DNA of 64,000 nt from JAVKBW01 sp964352715 (GCA_964352715.1 CAYGSU010000008.1:12701-76700); one strand, 5' to 3'. Shown: positions 8,891 through 18,087, numbered from the stretch's first letter. Numbers and translations: made by a program. The notes: a model not told the origin generated them from the letters alone.

Positions 8891-8936
8891 ACCAATGCTC
8901 CCTGACTGATCGAAATTCAGCGACTGTTACGCATAC

Positions 8937-8955
8937 TGATGAGATGTGCTCATCA
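8937..8955. promoter_or_regulatory. Inverted repeat upstream of aldehyde dehydrogenase
   Basis: TGATGAG, five bases, then CTCATCA form a 7-bp inverted repeat 47 bases upstream of the aldehyde dehydrogenase start. Size and position fit a dimeric repressor site, but no adjacent regulator gene supports it. Confidence 0.3.
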
Positions 8956-9228
8956 TGGTTCGTTTACTACACCATGTTGGCGAAAATTAATGAAAATATG
9001 GCAAAATTTCTTAACAGAAGCGGACATTCCAAAAATCTGAACCACTATAGTGAGACCCCGACAGTACTCATGGAACAGATTTGGTTGGTTGATTTAGAAT
9101 GCGTTCTGATACATGCGTCAAAACGAACGCTGACCCAAGCCCTTATCAATCCTCTCAAAAACGCATTCTATCTACAGGGGGGCGGATGCAGGCACCGGCG
9201 GTTGTGACAAGACACTGATGGACGCGTG
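8956..9228. other. Intergenic sequence without recognisable gene
   Basis: Part of the 400-nt space between the aldehyde dehydrogenase start and the end of the solute-binding protein gene. A rightward 87-codon frame at 8944-9207 has no ribosome binding site and no recognisable protein features. Nothing else is seen besides the neighbouring inverted repeat and hairpin. Confidence 0.5.
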
Positions 9229-9265
9229 ATAGCCGCGCACCAGATTTCTCTGGTTACGCGGCTAT
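9229..9265 (-). terminator. Hairpin after solute-binding protein gene
   Basis: ATAGCCGCG at 9229-9237 pairs with CGCGGCTAT at 9257-9265, and an inner CCAGA/TCTGG stem (9240-9244, 9249-9253) extends it. The hairpin sits 25 nt beyond the stop of the leftward solute-binding protein gene. No clear T-run follows on that strand, so it may be a factor-assisted or mRNA 3'-end-stabilising structure. Confidence 0.55.
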
Positions 9266-9289
9266 TCACTATACTTTCCTAAAAATCGG

Positions 9290-10882
9290 TTAGACAGCCC
9301 ACCAGCGTTCGATGATCTTCCGGTCGTCGAACCCTCTCTGGCGGGAAAGTTTACCGTGATTGACGGTGTCGCGACGGGCGAGAATGTTCTTGGCGAATGA
9401 CGATACAACCAGACCGCCTTCGTCACGCAGGATCAACTGCATTTCACGATACAATTCGAAGCGTTTTTCTTCATCGAGCTCCGTGCGGGCTTCCTTGTAC
9501 AACTTGTCAAACCGTTCGTTGTAGAACCGGGTGGCATTGTAGGGGGCGTCCGACGTATAGCCGATGCCGAACATGAAATCTTCTGTCGGATAGCCGGCCC
9601 AGTAAGAGGCGCACCAGCCTTTCTTGTTCCAGACATTCGACCAGTACCCGTCGTTCGGCTCGCGGATGACATTTACATCGATGTTTGCGGCCGCCGCGTG
9701 CTCCTTGATCAGCACGGCTGAATCGACGGCGCCGGCGAATGCAGCGTCTGCAGCGCTCAAATCGACGGACAGTTTGGACAGGCCAGCCTGCTTCAGATAG
9801 AATTTCGCCTTGTCCGGATCGTATGTCCGTTGCGGAATATCCGCAGCGTAGTACCGGTAACTCGGGCCGATCGGTGTGTCGTTACCAGGTTGTCCATAAC
9901 CGCGCAGCACCGATTTTACGAGGTGTTCCCGGTCAATCGCCAGCTTCAGAGCCATCCGGACATTATTGTCGTCGAACGGCGCCAGATCGCTGCGCATTTC
10001 AAATGTGTAATGAAGCGGTCCGTCCGTTGCTTCTACGGCAATGCCGTCTTTATTGTCCATTAGGCCTGCTACCTTCGGATCGACCCCGTCGATAACATCA
10101 ACTTCACCGGTAACAAGCGCATTGCTGCGGGCGGACGAGTCGTGAACCGTCAGAACCGACGCTTCATCGACATGCGCCCGTTCGGTGCGCCAGTAGTTGT
10201 CGTTCCGGACGAACTCTGATCTCACGCCCGGGTCGAACACGTTCAGTTTGTATCCACCCGAACCGATGCCGGATTTCCAGTCCACGGAACCGTCATCCGC
10301 TACCGGGTAGATACCCATCGATTCGACGCTCATGTTAAACGGAAAATCGGAGTTCCCGGTCTCCAGTTCAATGGTAATCGTATGCTTGTCGTCGACAGTA
10401 ATATCCTTGATAGGTTCAGCAACCTGCTTGACGATCGATTTCACATCACCCCTGTGGTAATTGATCGTCGCGGCAACATCTTTCGCCGTAATCGGGCGGC
10501 CGTCACTAAATTCGATTCCCTTGCGTATTTTGAACGTCCATATCCGCGCATCCGGGGAGGAGTCCCATTCGCTGGCAACAACCGGCACGAGCTTGTTGTC
10601 TGCATCAAGTTCGGTAAGCGTATCCACTAGTGCTAACGCGGATACAACCTGCATACCGTTTTCGAGCGTATGCGGGTCAAGCGAATCCGACGTCGATCCA
10701 TGCCCCATTGCAAGCCGCAGCGATCCTCCTTTTTTTGGAGTATCGGCTTTGGCCTTTCCGGGTTGTCCCAGGGCGGTTGCGGCGACAGTGCCTAAACCTA
10801 GCGCGCCGGCCGACTTCACAAAACCGCGGCGATTGATTCGGCCGGTTTCGGTATCTTTGTTGTCGTCTTCAAAACGTGTCAT
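9290..10882 (-). CDS. Tat-exported ABC transporter solute-binding protein, family 5 (peptide/opine type)
   Basis: From the chosen start this is 530 residues. It has a twin-arginine signal (RINRRGFVKSAGALGLG) ending in a PGKAKA cleavage region, then the SBP_bac_5 fold: SLRLAMGHG, DTLTELDADNKLVPVVASEW, a WTFKIRKGIEFSDGRPITAKD segment and AFAGAVDSAV. The frame extends to 10921, but ATG 10882 has GGGAG eight bases upstream and yields a normal Tat leader. Family members deliver peptides, opines, amines or glycosides to an ABC permease. No permease is adjacent, so it is an orphan binding protein. It resembles the protein at 31107-32714, both ending in ERWW. Confidence 0.88.
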   Translation of the reverse strand: MTRFEDDNKDTETGRINRRGFVKSAGALGLGTVAATALGQPGKAKADTPKKGGSLRLAMGHGSTSDSLDPHTLENGMQVVSALALVDTLTELDADNKLVPVVASEWDSSPDARIWTFKIRKGIEFSDGRPITAKDVAATINYHRGDVKSIVKQVAEPIKDITVDDKHTITIELETGNSDFPFNMSVESMGIYPVADDGSVDWKSGIGSGGYKLNVFDPGVRSEFVRNDNYWRTERAHVDEASVLTVHDSSARSNALVTGEVDVIDGVDPKVAGLMDNKDGIAVEATDGPLHYTFEMRSDLAPFDDNNVRMALKLAIDREHLVKSVLRGYGQPGNDTPIGPSYRYYAADIPQRTYDPDKAKFYLKQAGLSKLSVDLSAADAAFAGAVDSAVLIKEHAAAANIDVNVIREPNDGYWSNVWNKKGWCASYWAGYPTEDFMFGIGYTSDAPYNATRFYNERFDKLYKEARTELDEEKRFELYREMQLILRDEGGLVVSSFAKNILARRDTVNHGKLSRQRGFDDRKIIERWWAV

Positions 10883-11130
10883 GTGCAAATCTCCCTGCGA
10901 CCGATGATCGGCGATTGCCAATATTGTTTACGTCGTCGTTTTTCAGTGCCCGGCCTGCGCCAGTGCATGCTTTTCAATCAGGTTTCAGGCGCGAATGCCG
11001 TCGCCGACCTGTCTTGATGCGGCAGTTTATGTCCGTGCTGAAACCACGATCAATTTCGCTGGCAAGTTCGCTCATTCGCAACAAGAAGCCTGAATCGCGC
11101 CATATAGCGAATTCATCTGGTGGCGCCGGT

Positions 11131-12639
11131 TCAAATCCCATTCGGCGGGCCCATTGGGCCAAGGCGAACACCCTGCCGCAAACGTTCATACCTGATCGTT
11201 TCCAGTCGGCACGGGTTGAATCCGCCGGTTTCCACCATCAGTGTGACATTGGCAATCGGGTCGAAATCTGCTCTGAAATGGTTGGTGCTTTTCAACACGA
11301 TGATCGATTGTTCAGACGGCTCGATTCCGACAGCTCTCAACATGTCGCGGTCGAGACACTGCGTTCGGTTTTCTGTCAGTACGACGCGAATATCTGCCCC
11401 TGCTTCTGTGTAATGCAGAACGGCCATACGGCCGAGCTCAATGACGTTGCCTTGCATGACCGGACCGTTGCAAGTGATGCGACCGTCAGAAAATGCTTCG
11501 ATCCTGAACGTGGCGCGAAACCGGGTTGTTGTCTGTCGATAGCGGTCGCCGAAAGACAGCGTGATTTCGGAACCTGCGTCCTGTCGGTAGCACTCCTCGA
11601 TTGCTTCAGGGTCCCAAACATGAGCAACGACCGCTCCTGTCGCTTTCTGTGCGATTAGTTCGCGAATGAGGCCTGTCCCATCTCCCATAGCGCCGGCGCC
11701 AGGGTTGTCCTCGACATCGGCGAGGATTGCGGTTTCCCCGGGTTTTCCCGTTTGCATGCCCCGATGAACGGCTTCTTCGGCCGATAACAATGGTTCGACA
11801 AAATTTCTTTCTGCCGCATCGATTGTCGCTGAAAAATATTTGATGGTTTCAAGAACATCTTTCTCGTCTTCGCCGTAAACAACGAGCGATGGTCCGCATT
11901 CCTGTATGTCAGCCGCCGGAAACCCTGCAGCCATTTCAATGCTGGCGATGCTGTCCACCGACACTGTCTTCAACAGCGAAAACAAGCCGTTGTTTGGCCA
12001 AATGTCGGTACATTGAGAAGACAGGGGAACCAGATACGGAAACTTCAGGAAGCCCTTATGAAACCGCGATTTTCCGCCGATCAGGCGTCGCAACAGATGG
12101 GCGGCCCGGACGCCTGTCTCGAACATATCGATATGTGGATAAGTGCGGTACACTGTCATTGCATCGCATAGGTCAACCATAGCCTGTGTAATATTGGCAT
12201 GCAGATCCAGGCTCAGGACAACAGGCAGGTCGGGGCCGACGATGTTTCGGATACGCTGAAGCAATTCGCCTTCGCCATCCTCATACCCGTCAGCAACCAT
12301 GGCGCCATGCAGATCCAGGTAAATTCCGTCAAGGCTGCCAGCGTCGGCAATGCCGGTGCAGATCAACTCGGTAATGCGTTCGAAGGCGTCTTCGGATACA
12401 GGACCTGCCGGTTCCGCTTCACACCAGCAAATGGGATGAATGTCGAAATCGCTGCCGTTGTCGAGAAAGCCCGATATCGGAATGTTCAGCCCATCGAACT
12501 TCTGATGAATATCCTCCCCGATTGTGAGCCCAGGCCAGCCCCCGTTTACCAGAAAATCGTCATACTCAGTTTTGAATGGCGCAAATGTATTTGTTTCGTG
12601 CTGGAACCCCGCAACGGCAATCTTCGGAGGTTTCGCCAT
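11131..12639 (-). CDS. M81 family metallopeptidase (MlrC-like)
   Basis: The 502-residue protein matches microcystinase C-type (MlrC) proteins: IAVAGFQHETNTFAPF at the N-terminus, YLDLHGAMV and LSLDLHANI in the middle, both with likely metal-ligating Asp/His, and a C-terminal VVLTENRTQ followed by KSTNHFRADF. MlrC cleaves linear peptides; most homologues sit in amino-acid or amine catabolic loci and have no proven substrate. The frame runs to 12669, but ATG 12639 has AAGGAAAGGG just upstream. It lies upstream of, and in the same direction as, the Tat solute-binding protein, with about 250 nt between them, so the two may supply and process the same compound. Confidence 0.88.
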   Translation of the reverse strand: MAKPPKIAVAGFQHETNTFAPFKTEYDDFLVNGGWPGLTIGEDIHQKFDGLNIPISGFLDNGSDFDIHPICWCEAEPAGPVSEDAFERITELICTGIADAGSLDGIYLDLHGAMVADGYEDGEGELLQRIRNIVGPDLPVVLSLDLHANITQAMVDLCDAMTVYRTYPHIDMFETGVRAAHLLRRLIGGKSRFHKGFLKFPYLVPLSSQCTDIWPNNGLFSLLKTVSVDSIASIEMAAGFPAADIQECGPSLVVYGEDEKDVLETIKYFSATIDAAERNFVEPLLSAEEAVHRGMQTGKPGETAILADVEDNPGAGAMGDGTGLIRELIAQKATGAVVAHVWDPEAIEECYRQDAGSEITLSFGDRYRQTTTRFRATFRIEAFSDGRITCNGPVMQGNVIELGRMAVLHYTEAGADIRVVLTENRTQCLDRDMLRAVGIEPSEQSIIVLKSTNHFRADFDPIANVTLMVETGGFNPCRLETIRYERLRQGVRLGPMGPPNGI

Positions 12640-12833
12640 GGGATGCCCTTTCCTTCGATAAGACTGCAAACCGGGCGCGTACTGGTCGCCCGCACTTTGT
12701 CAGGCAAGAGGCTAGTCGCCGGTTCGTGTGCACATCAATTTCGCTAGTGTCGCCGTTGCCGGTCTTTATGACGCATGATCAGCGTCAGAATGCGAAAGGA
12801 AATAATCCGGATTTGGAACGGTTGTTTTCCGCG

Positions 12834-13448
12834 CTAGATATCAAACGCCATCATGATACCACCCGGATCGGAAATGGAATTATCAAGTCTTTGTCTGATG
12901 GCTACTGGAATTTCATCCGTATCGCCGGGGAAAACGCCGGCCCGAGAAATTGCAGACCGCAGATCGGTATTTCTGCCCAGAAATTCGTAGACGACGCGAG
13001 ACGCGAATGGCTGTCGCCCAGGACCCCCGGATACTGAAACAAACACGCCGGACATGAGTTTGATGGTCGGCCGATGAGACGGATAAAGAACCACCAGCGA
13101 CCGCACGTCATGGGTAATGGAATGGTTGTGATAAATGTAAATTCGATCATTGTTCAATACGACCGGTCCGAGGTACTTGCACACGAAACTATCCGGCACG
13201 TCGCTTTCAATTGCCACATGCCGTTCCAGGGTATGATCAAAGTTTCCGTTTTCCGTTTCGCTCAGATTGGAAACGCTTCGGACGATTGCGCCAGGATAGG
13301 CCGGGCTTCGGTAGTACACATGATAAAAGCCGATATATCGGCGCATTTTTTCGACAGATTGCTGGTCGCCCGTGGAATGCTGAACATGCTGTTTGTTTGC
13401 AGGGGCGTCGCGGACGATGCTCAGAAACTCGGATGGCGGAAGAACAAT
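12834..13448 (-). CDS. C-terminal fragment of an unidentified protein, cut by assembly gap
   Basis: About 204 residues are readable from the gap edge to the stop at 12834. The frame runs through the Ns into the aminotransferase only by chance; residues here (YIGFYHVYYRSPAYPG, a VCKYLGPVVLNNDRIYIYHN strand region, LMSGVFVSVSGGPGRQP, ending DLRSAISRAG) have nothing in common with an aminotransferase C-terminus. The pattern faintly recalls the C-terminal domain of some alphaproteobacterial XRE-type transcriptional regulators, but no helix-turn-helix is visible and I would not assign a function. Its N-terminus is lost in the gap. Confidence 0.55.
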   Translation of the reverse strand: MVLPPSEFLSIVRDAPANKQHVQHSTGDQQSVEKMRRYIGFYHVYYRSPAYPGAIVRSVSNLSETENGNFDHTLERHVAIESDVPDSFVCKYLGPVVLNNDRIYIYHNHSITHDVRSLVVLYPSHRPTIKLMSGVFVSVSGGPGRQPFASRVVYEFLGRNTDLRSAISRAGVFPGDTDEIPVAIRQRLDNSISDPGGIMMAFDI

Positions 13449-13548
13449 NNNNNNNNNNNNNNNNNNNNNNNNNNNNNNNNNNNNNNNNNNNNNNNNNNNN
13501 NNNNNNNNNNNNNNNNNNNNNNNNNNNNNNNNNNNNNNNNNNNNNNNN
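13449..13548. other. Assembly gap (100 N) of unknown true length
   Basis: A run of exactly 100 N. The sequences on its two sides share no overlap and belong to two different proteins, so real sequence is missing here: the end of the aminotransferase gene and the start of the next one. Confidence 0.97.
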
Positions 13549-14702
13549 CCCTCGACAAGCCGTTCGGGAGGGTTGAACGTAAAATTGATGCGTATGGCGC
13601 TTCGGTCGTTGCCGAACGGGTCGAACACGCTTGACGGTGTTACACAGACACCGAAATCGAGCGCTGTCTTCAACAGGTTGTCCGTATCCATGTTGTCGTT
13701 TCTTCCGACCGCCCAGACGAACATACCGCCGACAGGTTTCTCCCACACGAAATAGGGCGAAAGAAATTCCGTCATTGCAGCACAAAGTGCATCTCGCCGT
13801 TCACGGTAGGTCGAAAGGATTTTCGGACGGGTCTTCTCGATAAGTCCGCTCTCGATCGCATCGAAGGCAATACGCTGGCTAAGTCCGCTACTGCACATGT
13901 CGGAACCCTGTTTGGCGATCGTCAGAGCTTCAATTATTTCCGGTGCGGCGATCACCCAGCCAATACGCAATCCCGGCGCTATTTCCTTCGAAAGCGTGCC
14001 CATGTAAATGACCGGCCCCTCATAGATACCGGTGCCGTGGTCTGCGGAAATTTCCAGCATGCTTGGTAGCGGCTCGCCGTCATAGAATAACGAACCATAC
14101 GGATCGTCTTCAATCAGCCAGGTTCTTGTTGCGTGCGCAGCAGCAACAATTTCTGTCCGTCGGTCCGTGCTTACCAGCTTGCCCGTCGGGTTCGAAAAAT
14201 TCGGCACGGTATAGGCAAACTGCGCTCCCTCGAGAACGGATTGAGGATCGAGATCTGCGTCGCTAATATCGAATGCCCGGTACTGTGGAGACCGCGGACG
14301 CCAGGCATCCAGCGCACCGAGATAGGCAGGTGTCTGTGCCGCGATGAGATCGCCGGTGTTCAGCAATATCTTTCCAGCCAGATCGAGCCCCTGCATTCCG
14401 CCGCTGGTGATCAGCACGTTCTCGCGACCGAGACGGACTCCGTTCTTCGAGAAACGCCTGGCGATGCTGTCCCGCAGGCACGGCAAGCCTTCTATCGCGC
14501 CGTATCCCAACGATTCTGCTGAATGCTCGGATACGGATCTCGCGGCTATTTCCGCAAGCTCGCTGACCGGAAAGATGGCTGATTCCGGCAGTCCGCCCGC
14601 CATGTTGATCAGGTCCGGGATCTGTCCGGCAGCCAGAAACATTCGCGTAATGTCATTGGTTTGGCCTAGCCAGTTTGCGAATTCGGGGGAGGATGTGCCC
14701 AT
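13549..14702 (-). CDS. PLP-dependent class I/II aminotransferase, 3' end missing in gap
   Basis: About 384 residues are present from ATG 14702 (AGGA upstream) to the gap. They show the fold type I class I/II aminotransferase pattern of the LysN/2-aminoadipate group: NMAGGLPESAIFP, SLGYGAIEGLPCLRDSIA, ITSGGMQGLDL, TVPNFSNPTG, IEDDPYG and the PLP lysine in MGTLSKEIAPGLRIGW. The arginine in SAIRINFTF near the gap would bind the substrate carboxylate, so only a short C-terminus is missing. Such enzymes transaminate aromatic, branched or adipate-type amino acids. It is 7 nt upstream of the SDR gene in reading direction terms reversed (the SDR precedes it), so the two are probably one operon. Confidence 0.88.
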
Positions 14703-14709
14703 AACGGTC

Positions 14710-15447
14710 CTAGATTGAATTCAGCAGGCCGCCATCAACAGCGATGGCTTGTCCTGTAATGTATGATGCCCGCCCGGAAGCGAGGAATGCCGCCAGGGCC
14801 GCGAATTCGGCCGGGTCGCCCAGTCTGCCAGCCGGAATCTTCGGGCCCATTGTCGCATCGTCGACCCCAAGTTCGGCCATTCGGTTGGTTTTGGTGTATC
14901 CCGGCAGCAGCGCGTTGACGGTGATGCCATCGCCAGCGACATCGCGGCTAAGGCTGTTGACGAGGCCCAGCAGACCAGCCCGCAAGCCGTTGGAGATAAC
15001 AAGCCGCGGCTGAGGTTCCCGCGCGGCTACGGATGTTACGGCGAGTATCCGACCCCATTTGTTGCGACGCATATCCGGCAAGACAGCCTGAACACTGTCT
15101 ACAAAGCTCATCCACAGGTTTTCGAACCCCGCCTGCCAGTGCGTTTCGTCGACATCTTCGAATCCACCAGGTTTCGGGCCACCGGTATTTGTTACAAGTA
15201 TCTCGGGCGACCGCCCCAGCAAACGTGTCGCCTGCTCGACAAGATTGCGTCCGGCGCCGGTCGCGGAAACATCTCCGGCGAGGCCGGTCGCCCCAGTCTC
15301 GTTCGCAGTGCGTTCAAGTGTGTCGGGGTTTCTTGCCACAATTACAACCTTGACCCCTTCGGAAACCAGTTCCTTTGCGATAGCTTTGCCGAGGCCTTTG
15401 GAACCGCCGAATACCAGTGCCGTTTTGTCCTGCAGTTGAAAGTCCAT
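14710..15447 (-). CDS. SDR family protein with atypical active site
   Basis: A 245-residue Rossmann protein of the short-chain dehydrogenase/reductase family: nucleotide loop FGGSKGLGKAI (13-23), N-terminal half ending VTNTGGPKPGG, and C-terminal YITGQAIAVDGGLLNS. The catalytic Ser139 is present (AVTSVAARE), but the position of the catalytic Tyr is Ser152 and that of the Lys is Arg156 in ISNGLRAG. This matches the divergent ketoacyl-reductase-like SDR subgroup that lacks the canonical tetrad, so ordinary ketone reduction is uncertain. It lies between the DUF1330 and aminotransferase genes with 3 and 7 nt spacings, indicating one operon. Confidence 0.85.
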   Translation of the reverse strand: MDFQLQDKTALVFGGSKGLGKAIAKELVSEGVKVVIVARNPDTLERTANETGATGLAGDVSATGAGRNLVEQATRLLGRSPEILVTNTGGPKPGGFEDVDETHWQAGFENLWMSFVDSVQAVLPDMRRNKWGRILAVTSVAAREPQPRLVISNGLRAGLLGLVNSLSRDVAGDGITVNALLPGYTKTNRMAELGVDDATMGPKIPAGRLGDPAEFAALAAFLASGRASYITGQAIAVDGGLLNSI

Positions 15448-15450
15448 CTG

Positions 15451-15768
15451 TCAGACTTTCGGATCGGGTGCAGCAGTATCGTCCCGTCCTTCCTGAATGA
15501 CCATACGACCGGTGGAGGCCAGCCTGCGGAACTCGGCCGCATGCTGATAGTCTGCATCATGGTACCAGGCTTCGGCCGTCGCCCTGTCCTTGAATTCCAG
15601 TATCACCATTCGCTCCTTAAACGGCTCACCCTCAATCGTGAATGTTTCATCACCGCGAGTGAGGAACCTGCCGCCATATCGGGCAAGGGTGGCGGGCGTC
15701 AGCGCGGTGTATTTTCGATACGTTTCCGGATCGCTTACGGTCATGGTGCAGACGATATAAGCTGTCAT
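15451..15768 (-). CDS. DUF1330 domain-containing protein
   Basis: This 105-residue protein has the DUF1330 dimeric alpha/beta barrel (ferredoxin-like) pattern: YIVCTMTVSDPETYRKYT, GGRFLTRGD, and the hallmark RMVILEFKDRATAEAWYHDADYQ split as RMVILEFKD and AEAWYHDADY. Biochemical function of the family is unknown; members accompany small-molecule catabolic genes. AGGGAGG lies five bases upstream of the ATG. It is 3 nt from the SDR gene and appears to be first in an SDR-aminotransferase operon, following the deacetylase gene by 110 nt. Confidence 0.88.
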   Translation of the reverse strand: MTAYIVCTMTVSDPETYRKYTALTPATLARYGGRFLTRGDETFTIEGEPFKERMVILEFKDRATAEAWYHDADYQHAAEFRRLASTGRMVIQEGRDDTAAPDPKV

Positions 15769-15878
15769 AGTATCCTCCCTTGGTTAAGGCGAAGGTTTCA
15801 ACGTGTCGCCACTCTGTCTGGTCATTCTCGATAACAAAAGTACTGCTCTGCCAATATCGGGCGGGTGCGGTGTGCGGA

Positions 15879-17048
15879 TCAAACATCGTTCGATGCCCAG
15901 GTGATGATATCTGAAACAAGGTGTTCGCATTTGCTAAGTTGCTCCAGCGAAACGAATTCGTTTTCTTTGTGCGCCTGTTCGATACTGCCGGGGCCGCATA
16001 CAACGACAGACATGCCCTTCTGCTGGAAAAGCGACGCTTCGGTGCCGAATGTCACGGCAAACGATTCATTCGTGCCAAGCAATCGCTTGAGCAAGGTTTC
16101 CGCCGGTGAATTGTCTTCCGGGATGAAGGGCGGCATGCGGGCCGTGGATTCTGTCTCAATCCTGAAGTCCGGATGATCCTTGCGAATTCTGGTCTCGATA
16201 CTTGCTGACATTGCATTGAACCGGTCGACGATATCCGTCATGTCGGGATAGTCGACAGGCCTGATTTCCCAGATAAAGCGGCATGATTTCGCGACAATGT
16301 TGATTGCTTCACCACCCTCGATACGCCCCACATTGAATGTGGTATGCGGGGGCGAATACAGCTTTGACTGTTTCTTGCTTACGGCTGCCTCGGCAATGAT
16401 TCGTTGCAGTCCGTCGATCAGCTCAATAGCAATCAGGTTGGCATTGACCCCCAGATGCGGCAGGGACGAATGCGCGGGCTTGCCGAATATTTCAGTGCTG
16501 AATCCAAGGAACCCCTTATGGGCATGAACGACTTTCATTGATGTCGGCTCGCCCACTATAACAATTTCCGGCATGGGCAGGTTTTGACCGATCGCATCGA
16601 CCATGGACCGCACGCCCGTGCATCCGACTTCCTCATCATAGCTGAAGGCCAGGTGAACAGGTCTCCGCAATCCGGATCTATCGATACGGGGAACAGCCGC
16701 AAGCACAACCGCGATGAAGCCTTTCATATCGCAGGTCCCCCGCCCGAAAAGGTGCCCATCCCGCCGATGCAGATCGAAAGGATCTGTATCCCAGAGCTGA
16801 CCTTCCACCGGAACAACATCGGTGTGACCGCTGAACACAATGCCGCCGTCACCGGAAGGCCCGATGGTTGCAAACAGATTGGCTTTTGTTCCGTCCTCGT
16901 TCGGAAGCAGGTCTGATTCTATGTCATGCGCTTTAAGAAACGTCCTGACATAGTCGATCAAATCCATGTTCGATTTGTGCGATACGGTATCAAAACCCAC
17001 CAGATTTTCCAGGTGCCGCAACGCCTCTTCCGATATCTCTGACCCCAT
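15879..17048 (-). CDS. argE: M20 family deacetylase, acetylornithine deacetylase (ArgE)-like
   Basis: This 389-residue dinuclear zinc amidohydrolase has the full M20 ligand set: His75 and Asp77 (FSGHTDVVP), bridging Asp107 (GRGTCDMKG), general base Glu139 and ligand Glu140 (SYDEEVGC), Glu167 (GEPTS) and a late His in IEQAHKENE. The segment after GHTDVVP (VEGQLWDTDPFDLHRRDGHLFGRG) is the ArgE-type signature. It removes the acetyl group from N-acetyl-L-ornithine or a similar N-acyl amino acid. Catabolic neighbours rather than arginine-biosynthetic ones make the exact substrate uncertain. The rest of the arginine pathway is not in the window. Confidence 0.85.
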   Translation of the reverse strand: MGSEISEEALRHLENLVGFDTVSHKSNMDLIDYVRTFLKAHDIESDLLPNEDGTKANLFATIGPSGDGGIVFSGHTDVVPVEGQLWDTDPFDLHRRDGHLFGRGTCDMKGFIAVVLAAVPRIDRSGLRRPVHLAFSYDEEVGCTGVRSMVDAIGQNLPMPEIVIVGEPTSMKVVHAHKGFLGFSTEIFGKPAHSSLPHLGVNANLIAIELIDGLQRIIAEAAVSKKQSKLYSPPHTTFNVGRIEGGEAINIVAKSCRFIWEIRPVDYPDMTDIVDRFNAMSASIETRIRKDHPDFRIETESTARMPPFIPEDNSPAETLLKRLLGTNESFAVTFGTEASLFQQKGMSVVVCGPGSIEQAHKENEFVSLEQLSKCEHLVSDIITWASNDV

Positions 17049-17385
17049 TCCGATAGGCTCCCCCGCCTCTGCCGCATCATATCAAGCGCTTCACATGCTG
17101 GCGTTGAACAAACATCTTAATATGAGCATGATGTCAAATTCAAATAAAATACTGTGTAAACCTTAAACTGACGGCAAACTTCACGCGCCGAACAGGTCGT
17201 GGTCAGGCAAATGTTGATGTCAGGCGTTCCGTTTGGAGACTTTCCGCCGGTGCCTGCCAATCGCGGTCGGGTAGAACTGAGCGGCTTTTATCTAATTTCG
17301 GGCGCCGCCTGGTTGGAATGCCGGGAACCAGTCGGACTGGATGGAATGTTACGGACATCAGCCGTCAATCGGCTGGCGCGAATGC
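17049..17385. other. Intergenic region between deacetylase and TetR genes
   Basis: About 340 nt. The half next to the deacetylase gene is AT-rich and should contain its promoter, including the site at 17129-17137. The remaining part shows no gene or terminator I can support; rightward frames there are the antisense of the TetR gene end. Confidence 0.5.
17129..17137. promoter_or_regulatory. TGATGTCAA motif upstream of ArgE-like gene
   Basis: TGATGTCAA (complement TTGACATCA) lies about 80 bases upstream of the deacetylase start. Closely related sequences occur at 18163, 30924 and 34355, two of them between TetR genes and the genes they face. It could be a shared TetR operator; the motif is short, so chance is not excluded. 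Confidence 0.3.
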
Positions 17386-18087
17386 TCAGGGTTTCCGGGG
17401 CTCCCGTCCGTGCGTGGCGCGGTACCAGAGCAAAGACAGCAAGTGCGCAATTTCTTCCGGATTGGTTTCGGCATCGGCAATTGGCGATTCTCGTTCGACG
17501 GCGACAGCGTATAGATAACTGAACACCATTCCTTCAAGGGCAAGCGCCATGTTCAATGCCCGTTGATACGAAATGTTTTGGTCAGCGCAGCGTTTTTCAA
17601 TCGATCGCGCCAGGGTCTGCAGCCATTCTTCATGCCGAGGCTCCCACACTTCACGAAACCCCGGTTCATGGCTTTGCAGCTGAACCAGACATCTCATCAA
17701 TCCTCCATTGGCATTGTAGGCGTGCGTAAAACAGAGGTTGGTGTTGTAGATTGATGTGAACTCGTCCTTGCCGCGTGAAACGTGCTGGGCGATGGTATAA
17801 AGGTGGTTAACAAACCCCAGAACAATATTGATCGAGATTTCGGTTTTGTCCTTGAAGTATACATAGAACGTACCGAGGGCGACGTTCGCCCGTTCACAGA
17901 TGGTCGATACTTTTAGATCCTGATATCCGGTCTCTTCCAGGGTTTCAGCGGCGGCGATCCGAAGCCGCTGACGAGTGCGATCTCCTTTGGTTGGAAAGTG
18001 CCCAATCTCAAGTTCGTGCCTGAGTATATCCGCATACTTTTCGCCGCCGAAAACATCAGCGGACGCCTGCTGCCTTTTAGTCGCCAT
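17386..18087 (-). CDS. TetR/AcrR family transcriptional regulator
   Basis: The N-terminal TetR helix-turn-helix is plain: RTRQRLRIAAAETLEETGYQ, VSTICERANVALGTFYVYF, then KDKTEI. The ligand-binding domain follows. The start is chosen at ATG 18087 (233 residues) because from there it aligns with its paralogue at 33380-34135; the frame could extend to ATG 18123 or TTG 18129. The gene is divergent from the thiolase-fold/OB-fold pair, so it most likely represses that pair. The paralogue sits in the same position relative to a paralogous pair, so regulator and target genes were duplicated together. Confidence 0.88.
   Translation of the reverse strand: MATKRQQASADVFGGEKYADILRHELEIGHFPTKGDRTRQRLRIAAAETLEETGYQDLKVSTICERANVALGTFYVYFKDKTEISINIVLGFVNHLYTIAQHVSRGKDEFTSIYNTNLCFTHAYNANGGLMRCLVQLQSHEPGFREVWEPRHEEWLQTLARSIEKRCADQNISYQRALNMALALEGMVFSYLYAVAVERESPIADAETNPEEIAHLLSLLWYRATHGREPRKP

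Noticed and set aside
8944..9207. Rightward 87-codon gene
   Set aside because: No ribosome binding site, no recognisable family or signal peptide, and it lies in an AT-rich promoter region.
12834..14702. A single 622-residue aminotransferase fusion protein
   Set aside because: The frame crosses 100 N and the part after the gap has no aminotransferase features; it is a scaffold coincidence.
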